Source: BP-464 sp045805505
Lineage (GTDB): Bacteria; Actinomycetota; Thermoleophilia; Solirubrobacterales; Solirubrobacteraceae
Assembly (NCBI GenBank): GCA_045805505.1
Contig: JBJMLA010000086.1
Location: 1 to 64,000 of the forward strand
DNA length: 64,000 nt
Direction: 5' to 3'
Below, one piece after another: positions 16,257 through 23,807 of this stretch. A program made the position numbers and the translations under genes. Numbering within the stretch: position 1 is the first letter of the stretch; every line of letters begins with the position of its first letter. The notes beneath the pieces are model-generated. The model was not told where the DNA came from and searched no databases. It was given only the letters and a program-made list of their open reading frames with translations.

Positions 16257-17450
16257 ATGCCGCCGATGCCCCGTATCGCCGCCGCGCTGTGCCTCGCCGC
16301 CCTGGTGGCGACCGGCTGCGGCAAGGGTGCCGAGACCCCCGAGGTCAAGCCCGTGAAGTTCCCGACGGTGGGCACGGGCGGCGAGCAGAAGGAGGCCGTG
16401 GCCGAGCTCGGCTTCCCGGTCTTCGCGACGAAGAACACCACGCGCGTGGGCGGCGCCGACCCCGTCGCCGACGCCGCGGCGGCGGCCCGTGCGGTCTTCC
16501 CCGCGGTCAGCCCGGAGACGCGGCCCGCCGCCGTCACCCTCGTCGACGCCGCCGACTGGCAGACCGCGCTCGCCGCGTCGGTGCTGATGTCGGACCCCAT
16601 CCGCGCACCGATCCTGCTCACCGAGGGCACCGAGCTTCCGAGCGCGACCGAGGCCGCGCTCGACGCCCTGGCCCCGACGGGCTCCGAGCCCGCCGGCGGC
16701 GCGCAGGTCATCCGGGTCGGCGACGTCGCGCGACCCGCCGGGCTCAAGAGCACCGACCTGGTCGGCGCCGACCCTGCGACGCTGGCCCGCGCGATCGACG
16801 CGTTCCACGCCAGCGCGCGCGGCGCGTCCTCCGACAGCGTGGTCGTCGTCAGCTCCGAGAAGCCCGAGTTCGCGATGCCGGCCGCCGCGTGGGCGGCCAA
16901 GAGCGGCGACCCGATCCTGTTCGCCGACCGCGACACCCTGCCCGAGGCCACCAAGGCGGCGATCGCCGCCCACCAGCAGCCCCACATCTACGTCCTCGGG
17001 CCCTCGAGCGTCATCTCCCCGAAGGTGACGATCCAGCTGCGCAAGCTCGGCACGGTCACCCGCGTCGGCGGCCAGGATCCGGCCACCAACGCGATCGAGT
17101 TCGCCAAGTACGTCGACACGACGTTCGGCTGGGGCGTCGTCGATCCCGGGCACGGCCTGGTGTTCGCGGACCCGCGCCGGCCCGCCGACGCCGCCGCCGC
17201 CTCGCCGCTGTCGGCCAGCGGCACGTGGGGCCCGCTGCTGCTGCTGGGCGACGACGGCGAGCTGCCCAAGTCCGTCGAGGACTACCTGCTCGACATCCAG
17301 CCCGGCTACCGCGAGGACCCCACGCGCGGCGTCTACAACCACGGCTGGATCATCGGCGACGACAAGGCGGTCTCGATCGGCGCCCAGGCCCGGATCGACA
17401 CGCTCCTGGAGATCGCGCCGGCCAAGAACTCCCTACCCTCCCAGCCGTGA
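16257..17450 (+). CDS. CwbR2-type cell-wall-binding-repeat lipoprotein
   Basis: 397 aa. Lipobox LVATGC puts the lipidated Cys at residue 21, after a short signal (PRIAAALCLAAL). The mature protein has repeats typical of putative cell-wall-binding repeat 2: VTLVDAADWQTALAASVLM...APILLTE, DSVVVVSSEKPEFAMPAAAWAAK...DPILFADRDTLPEATKAAI, and HIYVLGPSSVISPKVTIQLRKLGTVTRVGG. These are known from clostridial and actinobacterial surface proteins. It should sit on the outer face of the membrane and contact wall polymers. ATG 16257 or 16266 both give a good signal. Confidence 0.85.
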   Translation: MPPMPRIAAALCLAALVATGCGKGAETPEVKPVKFPTVGTGGEQKEAVAELGFPVFATKNTTRVGGADPVADAAAAARAVFPAVSPETRPAAVTLVDAADWQTALAASVLMSDPIRAPILLTEGTELPSATEAALDALAPTGSEPAGGAQVIRVGDVARPAGLKSTDLVGADPATLARAIDAFHASARGASSDSVVVVSSEKPEFAMPAAAWAAKSGDPILFADRDTLPEATKAAIAAHQQPHIYVLGPSSVISPKVTIQLRKLGTVTRVGGQDPATNAIEFAKYVDTTFGWGVVDPGHGLVFADPRRPADAAAASPLSASGTWGPLLLLGDDGELPKSVEDYLLDIQPGYREDPTRGVYNHGWIIGDDKAVSIGAQARIDTLLEIAPAKNSLPSQP

Positions 17451-17755
17451 GCGAGGCAGAGCACCCCGACCGAGCGCGGGCCCACCGCGACGTCACGCTG
17501 GAGGACGTCCGCCAGCTGATGGGCGCCTCGACCCCGCACTTCGCGCTGCAGCTGCGCAACCGCATCGCCAAGCTCGTCGCGCCGCTGCCCGCCGACCATC
17601 CCGCCCGCCTCGAGGGCGAGCGAGAGATCGCCCGGCTCGAGGGCCTCGGCCTGACCGGCGAGGTGCGCGGCCATCAGGGCGAAGAGGGCTTCGCCCCGCT
17701 GCCGTCGGTCACCGCCGCGCCCGACGGCACCCCGCAGGGCAACCTGCACGGCTGA
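17447..17755 (+). CDS. Small conserved-looking cytoplasmic protein, unknown function
   Basis: 102 aa, GTG start overlapping the CwbR2 stop (GTGA), so co-translated. Family not recognised. The central helical part (VTLEDVRQLMGASTPHFALQLRNRIAKLV, then HPARLEGEREIARLEGLG) is amphipathic; the tail is Gly/Pro-rich. No signal or membrane segment. Overlapping translation with a lipoprotein is the only hint to its role. Confidence 0.65.
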   Translation: MSEAEHPDRARAHRDVTLEDVRQLMGASTPHFALQLRNRIAKLVAPLPADHPARLEGEREIARLEGLGLTGEVRGHQGEEGFAPLPSVTAAPDGTPQGNLHG

Positions 17756-17759
17756 CCGC

Positions 17760-18560
17760 TCAGACGGCAATCGTCTCCCCCGGCACGAGCCGCCGGACCG
17801 CCACGCCGCGCTCGGTGGCCGCGGCCTCGAAGCGCTCCGCGGCGCCGGCCACCGGCTCGTAGAGCCCGCCGACCTCGTAGCCCTCGTCATGGATGGGGAT
17901 CGCCAGCCGCGCCCCCAGCAGCTGCGCGGCGACCGCGGCCTGCTGCGGATCCATGGCGATCGGCAGGGGGCTGGCCGGCGCGCGGTGCGGGAAGCCGACG
18001 ACCGGGCCGTTGACGGGGGCCAGGACGACGTCGAACGGCCCGTGGCGCAGCGCCATCCGCCACCAGTGGCCGTGGAACATCGTGTCGCCGAGGTGCAGCA
18101 CCTTCACGCCGCCGGCCGCGACGAGCCACGAGACCTGCGGGTCCCCCACCCCGTCGACGGCGGGCAGCGCGGTCAGCGTGAACGGCCCGGCGCTCGCCGT
18201 CTCCCAGGGCGCCATGCGGCGCCGCGTCAGGCCGGCGGCGGCCAGCTCGTGCTCGCTCTGGGCGAGCGCGAGCTCCTCGAGCCCCTCGCCGTTGCCGGCC
18301 GGCGGCTCGAGCACGGGCGCGCCGGCGACCAGCGCGCCGGCGAGGGCGCGCGCGTCGGCGTGATCGCGGTGCAGGTGGGTGACCATGCCCGCGACGGCCC
18401 GGCCGGGGCTCGGCGCGACCACGGACGGGGCGACCACGCCCGCGGCGCGCTCGCCCAGCACCGCGAACACCGCCCCCGCGTCGTCGAGCGGATCGATCAC
18501 CGCCGTGACGCCCTCGGCCTCGAGTTCGACGCCGGCCCAGCCCAGCCACGTGAGGTTCAT
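17760..18560 (-). CDS. Metallo-beta-lactamase-fold hydrolase (UlaG/YtnP-like)
   Basis: 266 aa. The metal motif HLHRDHAD is at 62-69; a later HLGDT gives the bridging Asp region and IPIHDEGYEVGG the final His. The start LTWLGWAGVELEAEGVTAVIDP is the usual first hairpin of the UlaG-like MBL-fold group. Cytoplasmic. The gene is divergent from the TetR gene, and the 46-bp gap contains a near-perfect palindrome overlapping both promoters, so the TetR protein probably represses it. Substrate unknown; lactone or phosphodiester hydrolysis is possible. Confidence 0.88.
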   Translation of the reverse strand: MNLTWLGWAGVELEAEGVTAVIDPLDDAGAVFAVLGERAAGVVAPSVVAPSPGRAVAGMVTHLHRDHADARALAGALVAGAPVLEPPAGNGEGLEELALAQSEHELAAAGLTRRRMAPWETASAGPFTLTALPAVDGVGDPQVSWLVAAGGVKVLHLGDTMFHGHWWRMALRHGPFDVVLAPVNGPVVGFPHRAPASPLPIAMDPQQAAVAAQLLGARLAIPIHDEGYEVGGLYEPVAGAAERFEAAATERGVAVRRLVPGETIAV

Positions 18561-18567
18561 GCGCGGA

Positions 18568-18599
18568 GTTATACAGAACGATCGTTCGGTCCGTATAAT
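18568..18599. promoter_or_regulatory. Back-to-back leaderless promoters with shared TetR operator
   Basis: TATAAT at 18594-18599 is a perfect -10 for the rightward TetR gene, ending 7 nt before its ATG. On the other strand TATAAC (18573-18568) is a good -10 ending 7 nt before the ATG of the MBL-fold gene. Both mRNAs should therefore start at or next to the start codon. Between them lies ACAGAACGATCGTTCGGT (18573-18590), with a perfect 12-bp palindrome at its centre (18576-18587), covering the -35/-10 zone of both promoters. Confidence 0.75.
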
Positions 18600-18606
18600 C
18601 GAGCCC

Positions 18607-19200
18607 ATGCCCCGCCGCTCCGCCACTGCCGTCGCCGAGAGCCGCGCGTCCGCGGTGCAGGCCGCGGTCGACCTCGCCTCGGTCGAGGGCCTGGAGGGGA
18701 TCACCATCGGGCGCCTGGCCGGCGACCTGGCCATGAGCAAGAGCGGGCTCATCGGCCGCTTCGGCGACAAGGAGGCGCTGCAGCGCGCGGTCCTGGCGGC
18801 GGCGATCGAGCGCTTCACCGACGCGGTCTGGCGCCCGGCCGGCACGGCGGCGCCCGGGCTGCCCCGCCTCGAGGCGATCGTCGAGGCATGGATCGCGCAC
18901 CTGCGCAGCGGCGTCTTCCCCGGCGGATGCTTCGTGACCACCGCGTCGGTCGAGTACGACGCGCGGACCGGCCCGCTGCACGACGACGTGGCCGCCGCCG
19001 TGCGCCGCTGGCTCGACGTGCTCGAGGCCGAGGCGCAGATCGCGCGCGAGGCCGGCGACCTGCCCGCCGGCCGCGAGCCGGCCGACGTCGCCTTCGAGCT
19101 GCACAGCCTGGCCTCGGGCGGCAGCGTGGCCGGGCGCCTGCTCGGCGACGACCGCGCGCTGGAGCGCACGCGCGCGGCGATGCGCCGGGCGCTCGGGTAG
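18607..19200 (+). CDS. TetR-family transcriptional regulator
   Basis: 197 aa. The N-terminal helix-turn-helix covers ~12-60: AVQAAVDLASVEGLEGITIGRLAGDLAMSKSGLIGRFGDKEAL, a textbook TetR pattern. The C-terminal ligand part contains TetR_C-like helices with FPGGCFVTTASVEYDARTGPL. It starts 7 nt after a perfect -10, giving a leaderless transcript. The intergenic palindrome suggests that it controls itself and the divergent MBL-fold hydrolase. Confidence 0.92.
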   Translation: MPRRSATAVAESRASAVQAAVDLASVEGLEGITIGRLAGDLAMSKSGLIGRFGDKEALQRAVLAAAIERFTDAVWRPAGTAAPGLPRLEAIVEAWIAHLRSGVFPGGCFVTTASVEYDARTGPLHDDVAAAVRRWLDVLEAEAQIAREAGDLPAGREPADVAFELHSLASGGSVAGRLLGDDRALERTRAAMRRALG

Positions 19201-19209
19201 CTTCGCGCC

Positions 19210-19590
19210 ATGCCCTTCCCCCGGTCCGTCCTCCTGGCCGCCGTCGCCGCGGCGCTCCTCGCCCCGGCCGTCGCCGGCGGGGCCTACGACCCGCCGGAGG
19301 GCGTCGGGCACACCGCGCAGGGCGGCGTCGTCTTCCAGATCCACTACGGCGACAACGTCTACTCCTACGACTTCCACTTCGTGACGAAGTGCGGGACCGT
19401 GCGCATCCCCGGCAAGCTCTTCTGGGGCGAGTCGGAGTCGAGCTTCAGCTACCGCAGCACCGACGGCCGTGTGGCGATGTACACCTACAACTTCACGGGC
19501 CCCGACCGCGGCGGCTACGGCTGGGTCAGCGACCGTCGCGCCAACGGCTGCCGCACCGGCCGCCTGAAGTTCAAGCTCGACCAGGGCTGA
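19210..19590 (+). CDS. Small secreted protein of unknown function
   Basis: 126 aa, 9 bp after the TetR gene. Signal peptide 1-24 (SVLLAAVAAALLAPAVAGG). The mature ~100 residues look like an all-beta domain with two cysteines that could form a disulfide (KCGTV and NGCRTG) and many aromatic residues (YSYDFHFVTK, MYTYNFTG). Family not recognised. Convergent with the GH113-like gene. Confidence 0.65.
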   Translation: MPFPRSVLLAAVAAALLAPAVAGGAYDPPEGVGHTAQGGVVFQIHYGDNVYSYDFHFVTKCGTVRIPGKLFWGESESSFSYRSTDGRVAMYTYNFTGPDRGGYGWVSDRRANGCRTGRLKFKLDQG

Positions 19591-19596
19591 GGCGCG

Positions 19597-20880
19597 CTAC
19601 TTCGGCATCCCGCTCGGCTTGCACGCCCTGGAGGCGTGGCCGAGGTGGCGCAGGCACAGCTCGACCTCGGCCGGCTTGCCCTGTGCGGTGTAGTCGCCGT
19701 TGGTCTTGACGTAGCCGATCTTGGGCAGCCAGTTCCACCAGTAGATGCCGCGGAACCAGCCGCCCTGGCGGGCCACGCCGCTCCAGAAGTCGAACGACGC
19801 GTGGATCGGGCGCTCCTGGGCCTGCATGTTGATCTTGCCGCCGGCGCCGGCCTGCTCGTAGTCGCCCTTGAACGGGCCGGCTGACGTGCCACCGCGGCTG
19901 ACGTAGCCCAGGCCGGTCAGCAGCACCGGCTTGAGGTACTCGTCGTGGAGCGCGCGCAGCGCAGCACCCGGCGGCATCCCGCCCTGCAGGAAGTTGAACG
20001 TCCAGCCCTGGCGCAGGCGGCTGATCGACGGGTTGTCGTGGTCGGGGTCGTTGCCGTTGATCAGCGGCCAGAAGCCCTCGACGCCGATGTAGTCGAGGTC
20101 GTCCCAGAAGAACAGGGGCTGCTCGGGGTCGTAGGCGTCCTTGTAGATCGCGTCCCAGCGCGTCGCGTAGGTCAGCTTGCCGGCGAACCCGCCCTTGCCG
20201 TCGGCCATCAGGTCGCCCGTGCGGATGTCGGCGATCATCGCCCGCCACTCCTCCTGCTCGGCGGGGCTGTCGGTCATCTTCGTCAGGCCGGTGCCGACGA
20301 CGAGCATGTCGGCGCCGACGTCGCGCGCCAGCGCGGCGTAGCGGCCGAGCATTACCCGGTAGGAGGCGAACCAGGCCGCCCGGTCGTCGGGATCGGCGAA
20401 GTTGATGTACTCGCGGCCGGCCTGGGCCTGCGGGTTGCGCCCGACGTCGACGAGCGGCTTGATCTCGATCTTCATGCCCAGCTTCTTCGCGTAGAGCATC
20501 GCCTTGCGCGTGGCGGCCAGCGACGGGGTCTGGCACTTCGTGTAGTCCGTGCGCGGCCGGCCCTTGCAGTCCTTGGGCGAGCCGTAGGCCGGGTTGATGT
20601 CGGTCGAGGCGAGGTCGTCGCCGCGCAGCGGGTCCTTCCAGTACTGGATCCAGCGCATGGCGAACATCGCGTGATCGGCGTGCGCGCGGCCGTGGAGCTG
20701 GCGCATCCAGTAGTAGAAGCGGTCGCCGCCGAACTGGTCCCAGCGGAACGCCGCGACGTTCATGCCCTTCTGCCAGGACTCCGGCAATGGCTTGATCGTC
20801 CGGGCCTGCGCGGTCGGCGCGGCGAGCGCGAGCAGGACCAGCAGCGGGATGAGGCGGCGGAGCATCGACATTCCAGACAC
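19597..20880 (-). CDS. Secreted glycoside-hydrolase-like protein (GH113-type TIM barrel)
   Basis: 427 aa from GTG 20880 (ATG 20871 or 20865 are equally possible and keep the signal peptide RRLIPLLVLLALAAPTAQA). The mature part begins ESWQKGMNVAAFRWDQFGG and goes on with IEIKPLVDVG, DMLVVGTGLTK, LDYIGVEGFWPLI and GYVSRG. This is the order seen in GH113 beta-mannanase-like barrels, with candidate acids in the VGTGLTKM region and in IGVEGFWP. The long insert with two cysteines (DCKGRPRTDYTKC) is unusual. Probably acts on an external polysaccharide; activity unproven. Confidence 0.72.
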   Translation of the reverse strand: MSGMSMLRRLIPLLVLLALAAPTAQARTIKPLPESWQKGMNVAAFRWDQFGGDRFYYWMRQLHGRAHADHAMFAMRWIQYWKDPLRGDDLASTDINPAYGSPKDCKGRPRTDYTKCQTPSLAATRKAMLYAKKLGMKIEIKPLVDVGRNPQAQAGREYINFADPDDRAAWFASYRVMLGRYAALARDVGADMLVVGTGLTKMTDSPAEQEEWRAMIADIRTGDLMADGKGGFAGKLTYATRWDAIYKDAYDPEQPLFFWDDLDYIGVEGFWPLINGNDPDHDNPSISRLRQGWTFNFLQGGMPPGAALRALHDEYLKPVLLTGLGYVSRGGTSAGPFKGDYEQAGAGGKINMQAQERPIHASFDFWSGVARQGGWFRGIYWWNWLPKIGYVKTNGDYTAQGKPAEVELCLRHLGHASRACKPSGMPK

Positions 20881-20922
20881 TCATTCGGCGCGAACGTCGC
20901 GGTCCTTCAACCGTGACGCAGG

Positions 20923-20949
20923 GGTACCGCTCCTGTACCTGTAGGGTAC
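20923..20949. promoter_or_regulatory. Three phased GTAC half-sites upstream of TetR gene
   Basis: GTAC occurs at 20924, 20935 and 20946, exactly 11 bp apart, in the contexts GGTACC, TGTACC and GGTACG. Adjacent copies form inverted repeats with 7-bp and 5-bp centres. The array ends 10 bp before the GTG start of the TetR gene. Spacing by one helical turn places all sites on one DNA face, which fits an operator for the adjacent TetR regulator. Confidence 0.6.
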
Positions 20950-20959
20950 GCGACCTTCC

Positions 20960-21601
20960 GTGTCGCTGGTCAGCCGCCACCCCGACCTCGAACCGCGCCT
21001 GGGCGCCCGCCGCGACGACGTCGCCCAGGGCCAGCGCGCGCGCCTGCTGGCCGCCATCGCCCACGTGGTCGGCGAGCGCGGCTGGGCGGCCACCACCGTC
21101 GCCGAGGTCGTGCGCGAGGCGGGCGTGTCGCGCTCGACGTTCTACGAGCACTTCGCCGGCAAGGACGCCTGCTTCCTCGAGGCCTACCGCCACGGCATGG
21201 AGGTCCTCGACGCCGAGGTCGACCGCGCGGTCACGCAGGCGGCGCCGGGCGACTGGCGCGCGCAGCTGCGCGCGGGCATCCGCGCCTACCTCGGCGTGCT
21301 CGAGGCCGACGAGGCGACGGCGCGCACATACCTGCTCGAGATCCACCACGCCGGCGAGGCCGCGCTGGCCGAGCGCACCGCGGCGATGCGCCGCTTCGCC
21401 GAGCGCTACCGCGCCAGCGGCCGCGCCGCCGGGGCGCGCGAGGCGCACCCGGAGTCGCTGTTCGTCCTCTGCGCGGGAACCGAGCAGCTGTGCGCCGAGC
21501 GCCTGCGCGCGGGCGCCAGCGTCAGCGATCTCGAAGACGTGTTCATGCTCACCGCCGAGGCTGTCCTTCTCGGTACCAATCCAGATCAGGAGGAGTCCTA
21601 G
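20960..21601 (+). CDS. TetR-family regulator of acyl-CoA dehydrogenase operon
   Basis: 213 aa, GTG start. HTH at ~24-72 (QRARLLAAIAHVVGERGWAATTVAEVVREAGVSRSTFYEHFAGKDACF). The rest is a helical ligand domain of the FadR/KstR-like size. It overlaps the first ACAD gene by one base (TAGTG), so it is in the same operon as the genes it probably controls; acyl-CoA or acid ligands are a reasonable guess. The three GTAC half-sites in front are its likely operator. Confidence 0.9.
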   Translation: MSLVSRHPDLEPRLGARRDDVAQGQRARLLAAIAHVVGERGWAATTVAEVVREAGVSRSTFYEHFAGKDACFLEAYRHGMEVLDAEVDRAVTQAAPGDWRAQLRAGIRAYLGVLEADEATARTYLLEIHHAGEAALAERTAAMRRFAERYRASGRAAGAREAHPESLFVLCAGTEQLCAERLRAGASVSDLEDVFMLTAEAVLLGTNPDQEES

Positions 21602-22740
21602 TGGACCTCACGTTCACCGAGTCCCAGCTCGCGTTCCGCGACGAGCTGCGCGAGTGGCTCGAAGGCAACCCGCCCGGCCCCGAGCCCGAGGGCGAGGACG
21701 CCGGCTACAACTGGCGCCGCGACTGGCAGCGCAAGCTCAACGAGGGCGGCTGGGCCGGCGTGCACTGGCCGACCGAGTACGGCGGCCGCGGCGCGTCGCT
21801 GATGGAGACCGCGATCTTCTTCGAGGAGATGGGCAAGGCCAACGCCCCGCTTCCGGCCAACGTCCTGGGCCTGCTGCTGGCCGGCCCCACGATCATGATC
21901 TGGGGCACGCCGGAGCAGAAGGAGCGCTACCTCCAGCCGATCCTGTCGGCCGAGGAGATCTGGTGCCAGGGCTTCTCCGAGCCCGACGCCGGCTCCGACC
22001 TCGCCGCGCTCAAGACCCGCGCGGTCCGCGACGGCGACGAGTGGGTCGTCACGGGCCAGAAGGTGTGGACCTCCGGGGCGCAGTACTCGAAGTGGTGCAT
22101 GCTCGTCGCGCGCACCGACCAGGACGCGGCCAAGCACAAGGGCCTGTCCTATTTCCTGATGGACATGGACCAGCCGGGCGTCGAGGTCGTGCCGCTGAGG
22201 CAGATCACCGGCGATCCGGAGTTCAACGAGCTGTTCATCCAGGAGGCGCGGATCCCGCACGAGAACCTCCTCGGCGGCGAGGGCAACGGCTGGAAGGTCG
22301 CGCTGACGACGCTCATGAACGAGCGCGCCGGCCTCGGGTTCTTCCTCCAGGTCCGGCTGCGCCAGCTCGTCGACGAGCTCTACGACGAGGCGGGCCGCAC
22401 GGGCGCCCTCGACGATCCGCGCGTCGCCGACGCGCTCGCCGACCTGCACATCCGCACCGAGATCCTGCGCCTGACCGCCTACCGCGGCCTGAGCGTGATC
22501 GAGCAGTACGGCCAGCCCGGGCCCGAGGGCTCGCTGGTCAAGTGGCTGTGGTCGGAGACCAACCAGATCCTCACGCAGCTCGCACCGGGGATCGTCGGGC
22601 CCGACGCGCTGACGGCCGGCACCCGCTGGTCCTATGAGCTGCTGCGCGCCCGCGGCAACACGATCGAGGGCGGCACGACGGAGATCCTCAAGAACATCAT
22701 CGCCGAGCGCGTGCTCGGCCTGCCCCGGGCCGGGAGGTAA
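21601..22740 (+). CDS. Acyl-CoA dehydrogenase (FadE-type), subunit 1
   Basis: 379 aa, GTG start with AGGAGGAG in front. Acyl-CoA dehydrogenases introduce an alpha,beta double bond into acyl-CoA using FAD. Signatures: WCQGFSEPDAGSDLAALKTRA (FAD/substrate loop), WVVTGQKVWTSGAQYS, and the C-terminal NTIEGGTTEILKNIIAERVLGLPR. Next to it is a shorter ACAD. Such adjacent pairs often form alpha2beta2 enzymes for bulky substrates, such as steroid side chains in mycobacteria. The substrate here is unknown. Confidence 0.92.
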   Translation: MDLTFTESQLAFRDELREWLEGNPPGPEPEGEDAGYNWRRDWQRKLNEGGWAGVHWPTEYGGRGASLMETAIFFEEMGKANAPLPANVLGLLLAGPTIMIWGTPEQKERYLQPILSAEEIWCQGFSEPDAGSDLAALKTRAVRDGDEWVVTGQKVWTSGAQYSKWCMLVARTDQDAAKHKGLSYFLMDMDQPGVEVVPLRQITGDPEFNELFIQEARIPHENLLGGEGNGWKVALTTLMNERAGLGFFLQVRLRQLVDELYDEAGRTGALDDPRVADALADLHIRTEILRLTAYRGLSVIEQYGQPGPEGSLVKWLWSETNQILTQLAPGIVGPDALTAGTRWSYELLRARGNTIEGGTTEILKNIIAERVLGLPRAGR

Positions 22741-22745
22741 CGAAG

Positions 22746-23732
22746 ATGCGTTTCACGCTGTCGGAAGACCAGAACGAGATCAAGCGCACGGCGAAGGACC
22801 TCCTCGCCGCGCGTGCCGGGACCGCGGCGCTGCGCGAGCACGCCGAGGCCGGCACCTACGACGACGCGCTGTGGAAGGAGCTGTCGGAGCTGGGCTGGCC
22901 CGGCATCGCCGTCAGTGAGGAGCACGGCGGGCAGGGCCTCGGCCTCGTCGAGCTGTGCGTGCTCGTCGAGGAGCTCGGCTACGCCTGCGCGGCGGTGCCG
23001 TTCCTCGGCAGCGCGCTGGCCGCGCTGGCCCTCGAGCAGGCGGGCGAGACCGAGTGGCTGCCCAAGCTCGCCTCGGGTGAGGCACGCGGGGCGTTCGGCC
23101 CCGCCGGGGCGCTGATCCCCGACGCGGCGGGCGCCGACGTCGTCGTCGTCCTCGACGCCGAGGGCCACGGCACGCTCGTCCCGGGCAGCGCCGTGGAGAC
23201 GGTGGACGCGATCGACTCGACCCGGCGCTACGGCACGGTCGCGGCCGCCGACGGCGAGCCGCTGGGCGACGTCTGCGCCGCCCTGGGCCGCGCGCTCGTC
23301 GCCGTCTCGGCCGAGCTCGTCGGCGTCAGCCAGCGCGCGCTCGACCTCAGCGTCGAGTACGTCAAGGAGCGCAAGCAGTTCGGCGTCGCGGTCGGCACGT
23401 TCCAGGCCGTCCAGCACAAGGCGGCGCAGATGCTGCTCGACACCGAGGGCGGCCGGTCGGCGACGTACTTCGCCGCCTGGACCGCGGACGCCGAGCCCGA
23501 CCGCCTGGCGCTCGCTGCGGCCGGCGCCAAGGCCTGGACGTCTGACCGCGCGCGCGACGCGACGGCCTCGGCGATCCAGCTGCACGGCGGCATCGGCTTC
23601 ACGTGGGAGGCCGACGTCCACTGGTGGTACAAGCGCGCCCAACTCGACGCCGCCTTCCTGGGGGGCGGCAGCGAGCACCGCGCGCGGATCTCACAGCTCG
23701 TGTCACGAGACCGCGCCGGAACCGCCGCCTGA
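22746..23732 (+). CDS. Acyl-CoA dehydrogenase (FadE-type), subunit 2, short form
   Basis: 328 aa, 5 bp after the first ACAD, and shorter than the usual ~380. The N-terminal domain (RFTLSEDQNEIKRTAKDLL), EEHGGQGLGLVELCVLVEELG and the C-terminal YVKERKQFGVAVGTFQAVQHKAAQM...LHGGIGFTWEADVHWWYKRA are clear. The middle beta-domain is abbreviated and lacks the usual PxxGSD loop. That fits the non-canonical partner in heteromeric ACADs. A palindromic repeat begins 8 bp after its stop. Confidence 0.9.
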   Translation: MRFTLSEDQNEIKRTAKDLLAARAGTAALREHAEAGTYDDALWKELSELGWPGIAVSEEHGGQGLGLVELCVLVEELGYACAAVPFLGSALAALALEQAGETEWLPKLASGEARGAFGPAGALIPDAAGADVVVVLDAEGHGTLVPGSAVETVDAIDSTRRYGTVAAADGEPLGDVCAALGRALVAVSAELVGVSQRALDLSVEYVKERKQFGVAVGTFQAVQHKAAQMLLDTEGGRSATYFAAWTADAEPDRLALAAAGAKAWTSDRARDATASAIQLHGGIGFTWEADVHWWYKRAQLDAAFLGGGSEHRARISQLVSRDRAGTAA

Positions 23733-23739
23733 CCGCAAC

Positions 23740-23774
23740 GCGAACCTCAAGGGGTCTGACCCCTTGAGGTTCGC
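23740..23774. repeat. Palindromic element, copy 2
   Basis: A 35-bp perfect inverted repeat with 17-bp arms around a single central T, starting 8 bp after the ACAD stop. The core is AAGGGGTC / GACCCCTT, as in copy 1, and the outer part reads GCGAACCTC / GAGGTTCGC. The outer GAACC/GGTTC is shared with copy 4. It would form a very stable hairpin at the 3' end of the ACAD operon. Confidence 0.9.
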
Positions 23775-23807
23775 CCCGCGGCGGGGCGCTGCGGATAGTG
23801 TCGCGCG

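Noticed and set aside
18576..18587. GAACGATCGTTC as a LexA box
   Set aside because: The flanks are not TCGA-type and the site fits a TetR operator between TetR and MBL genes better.
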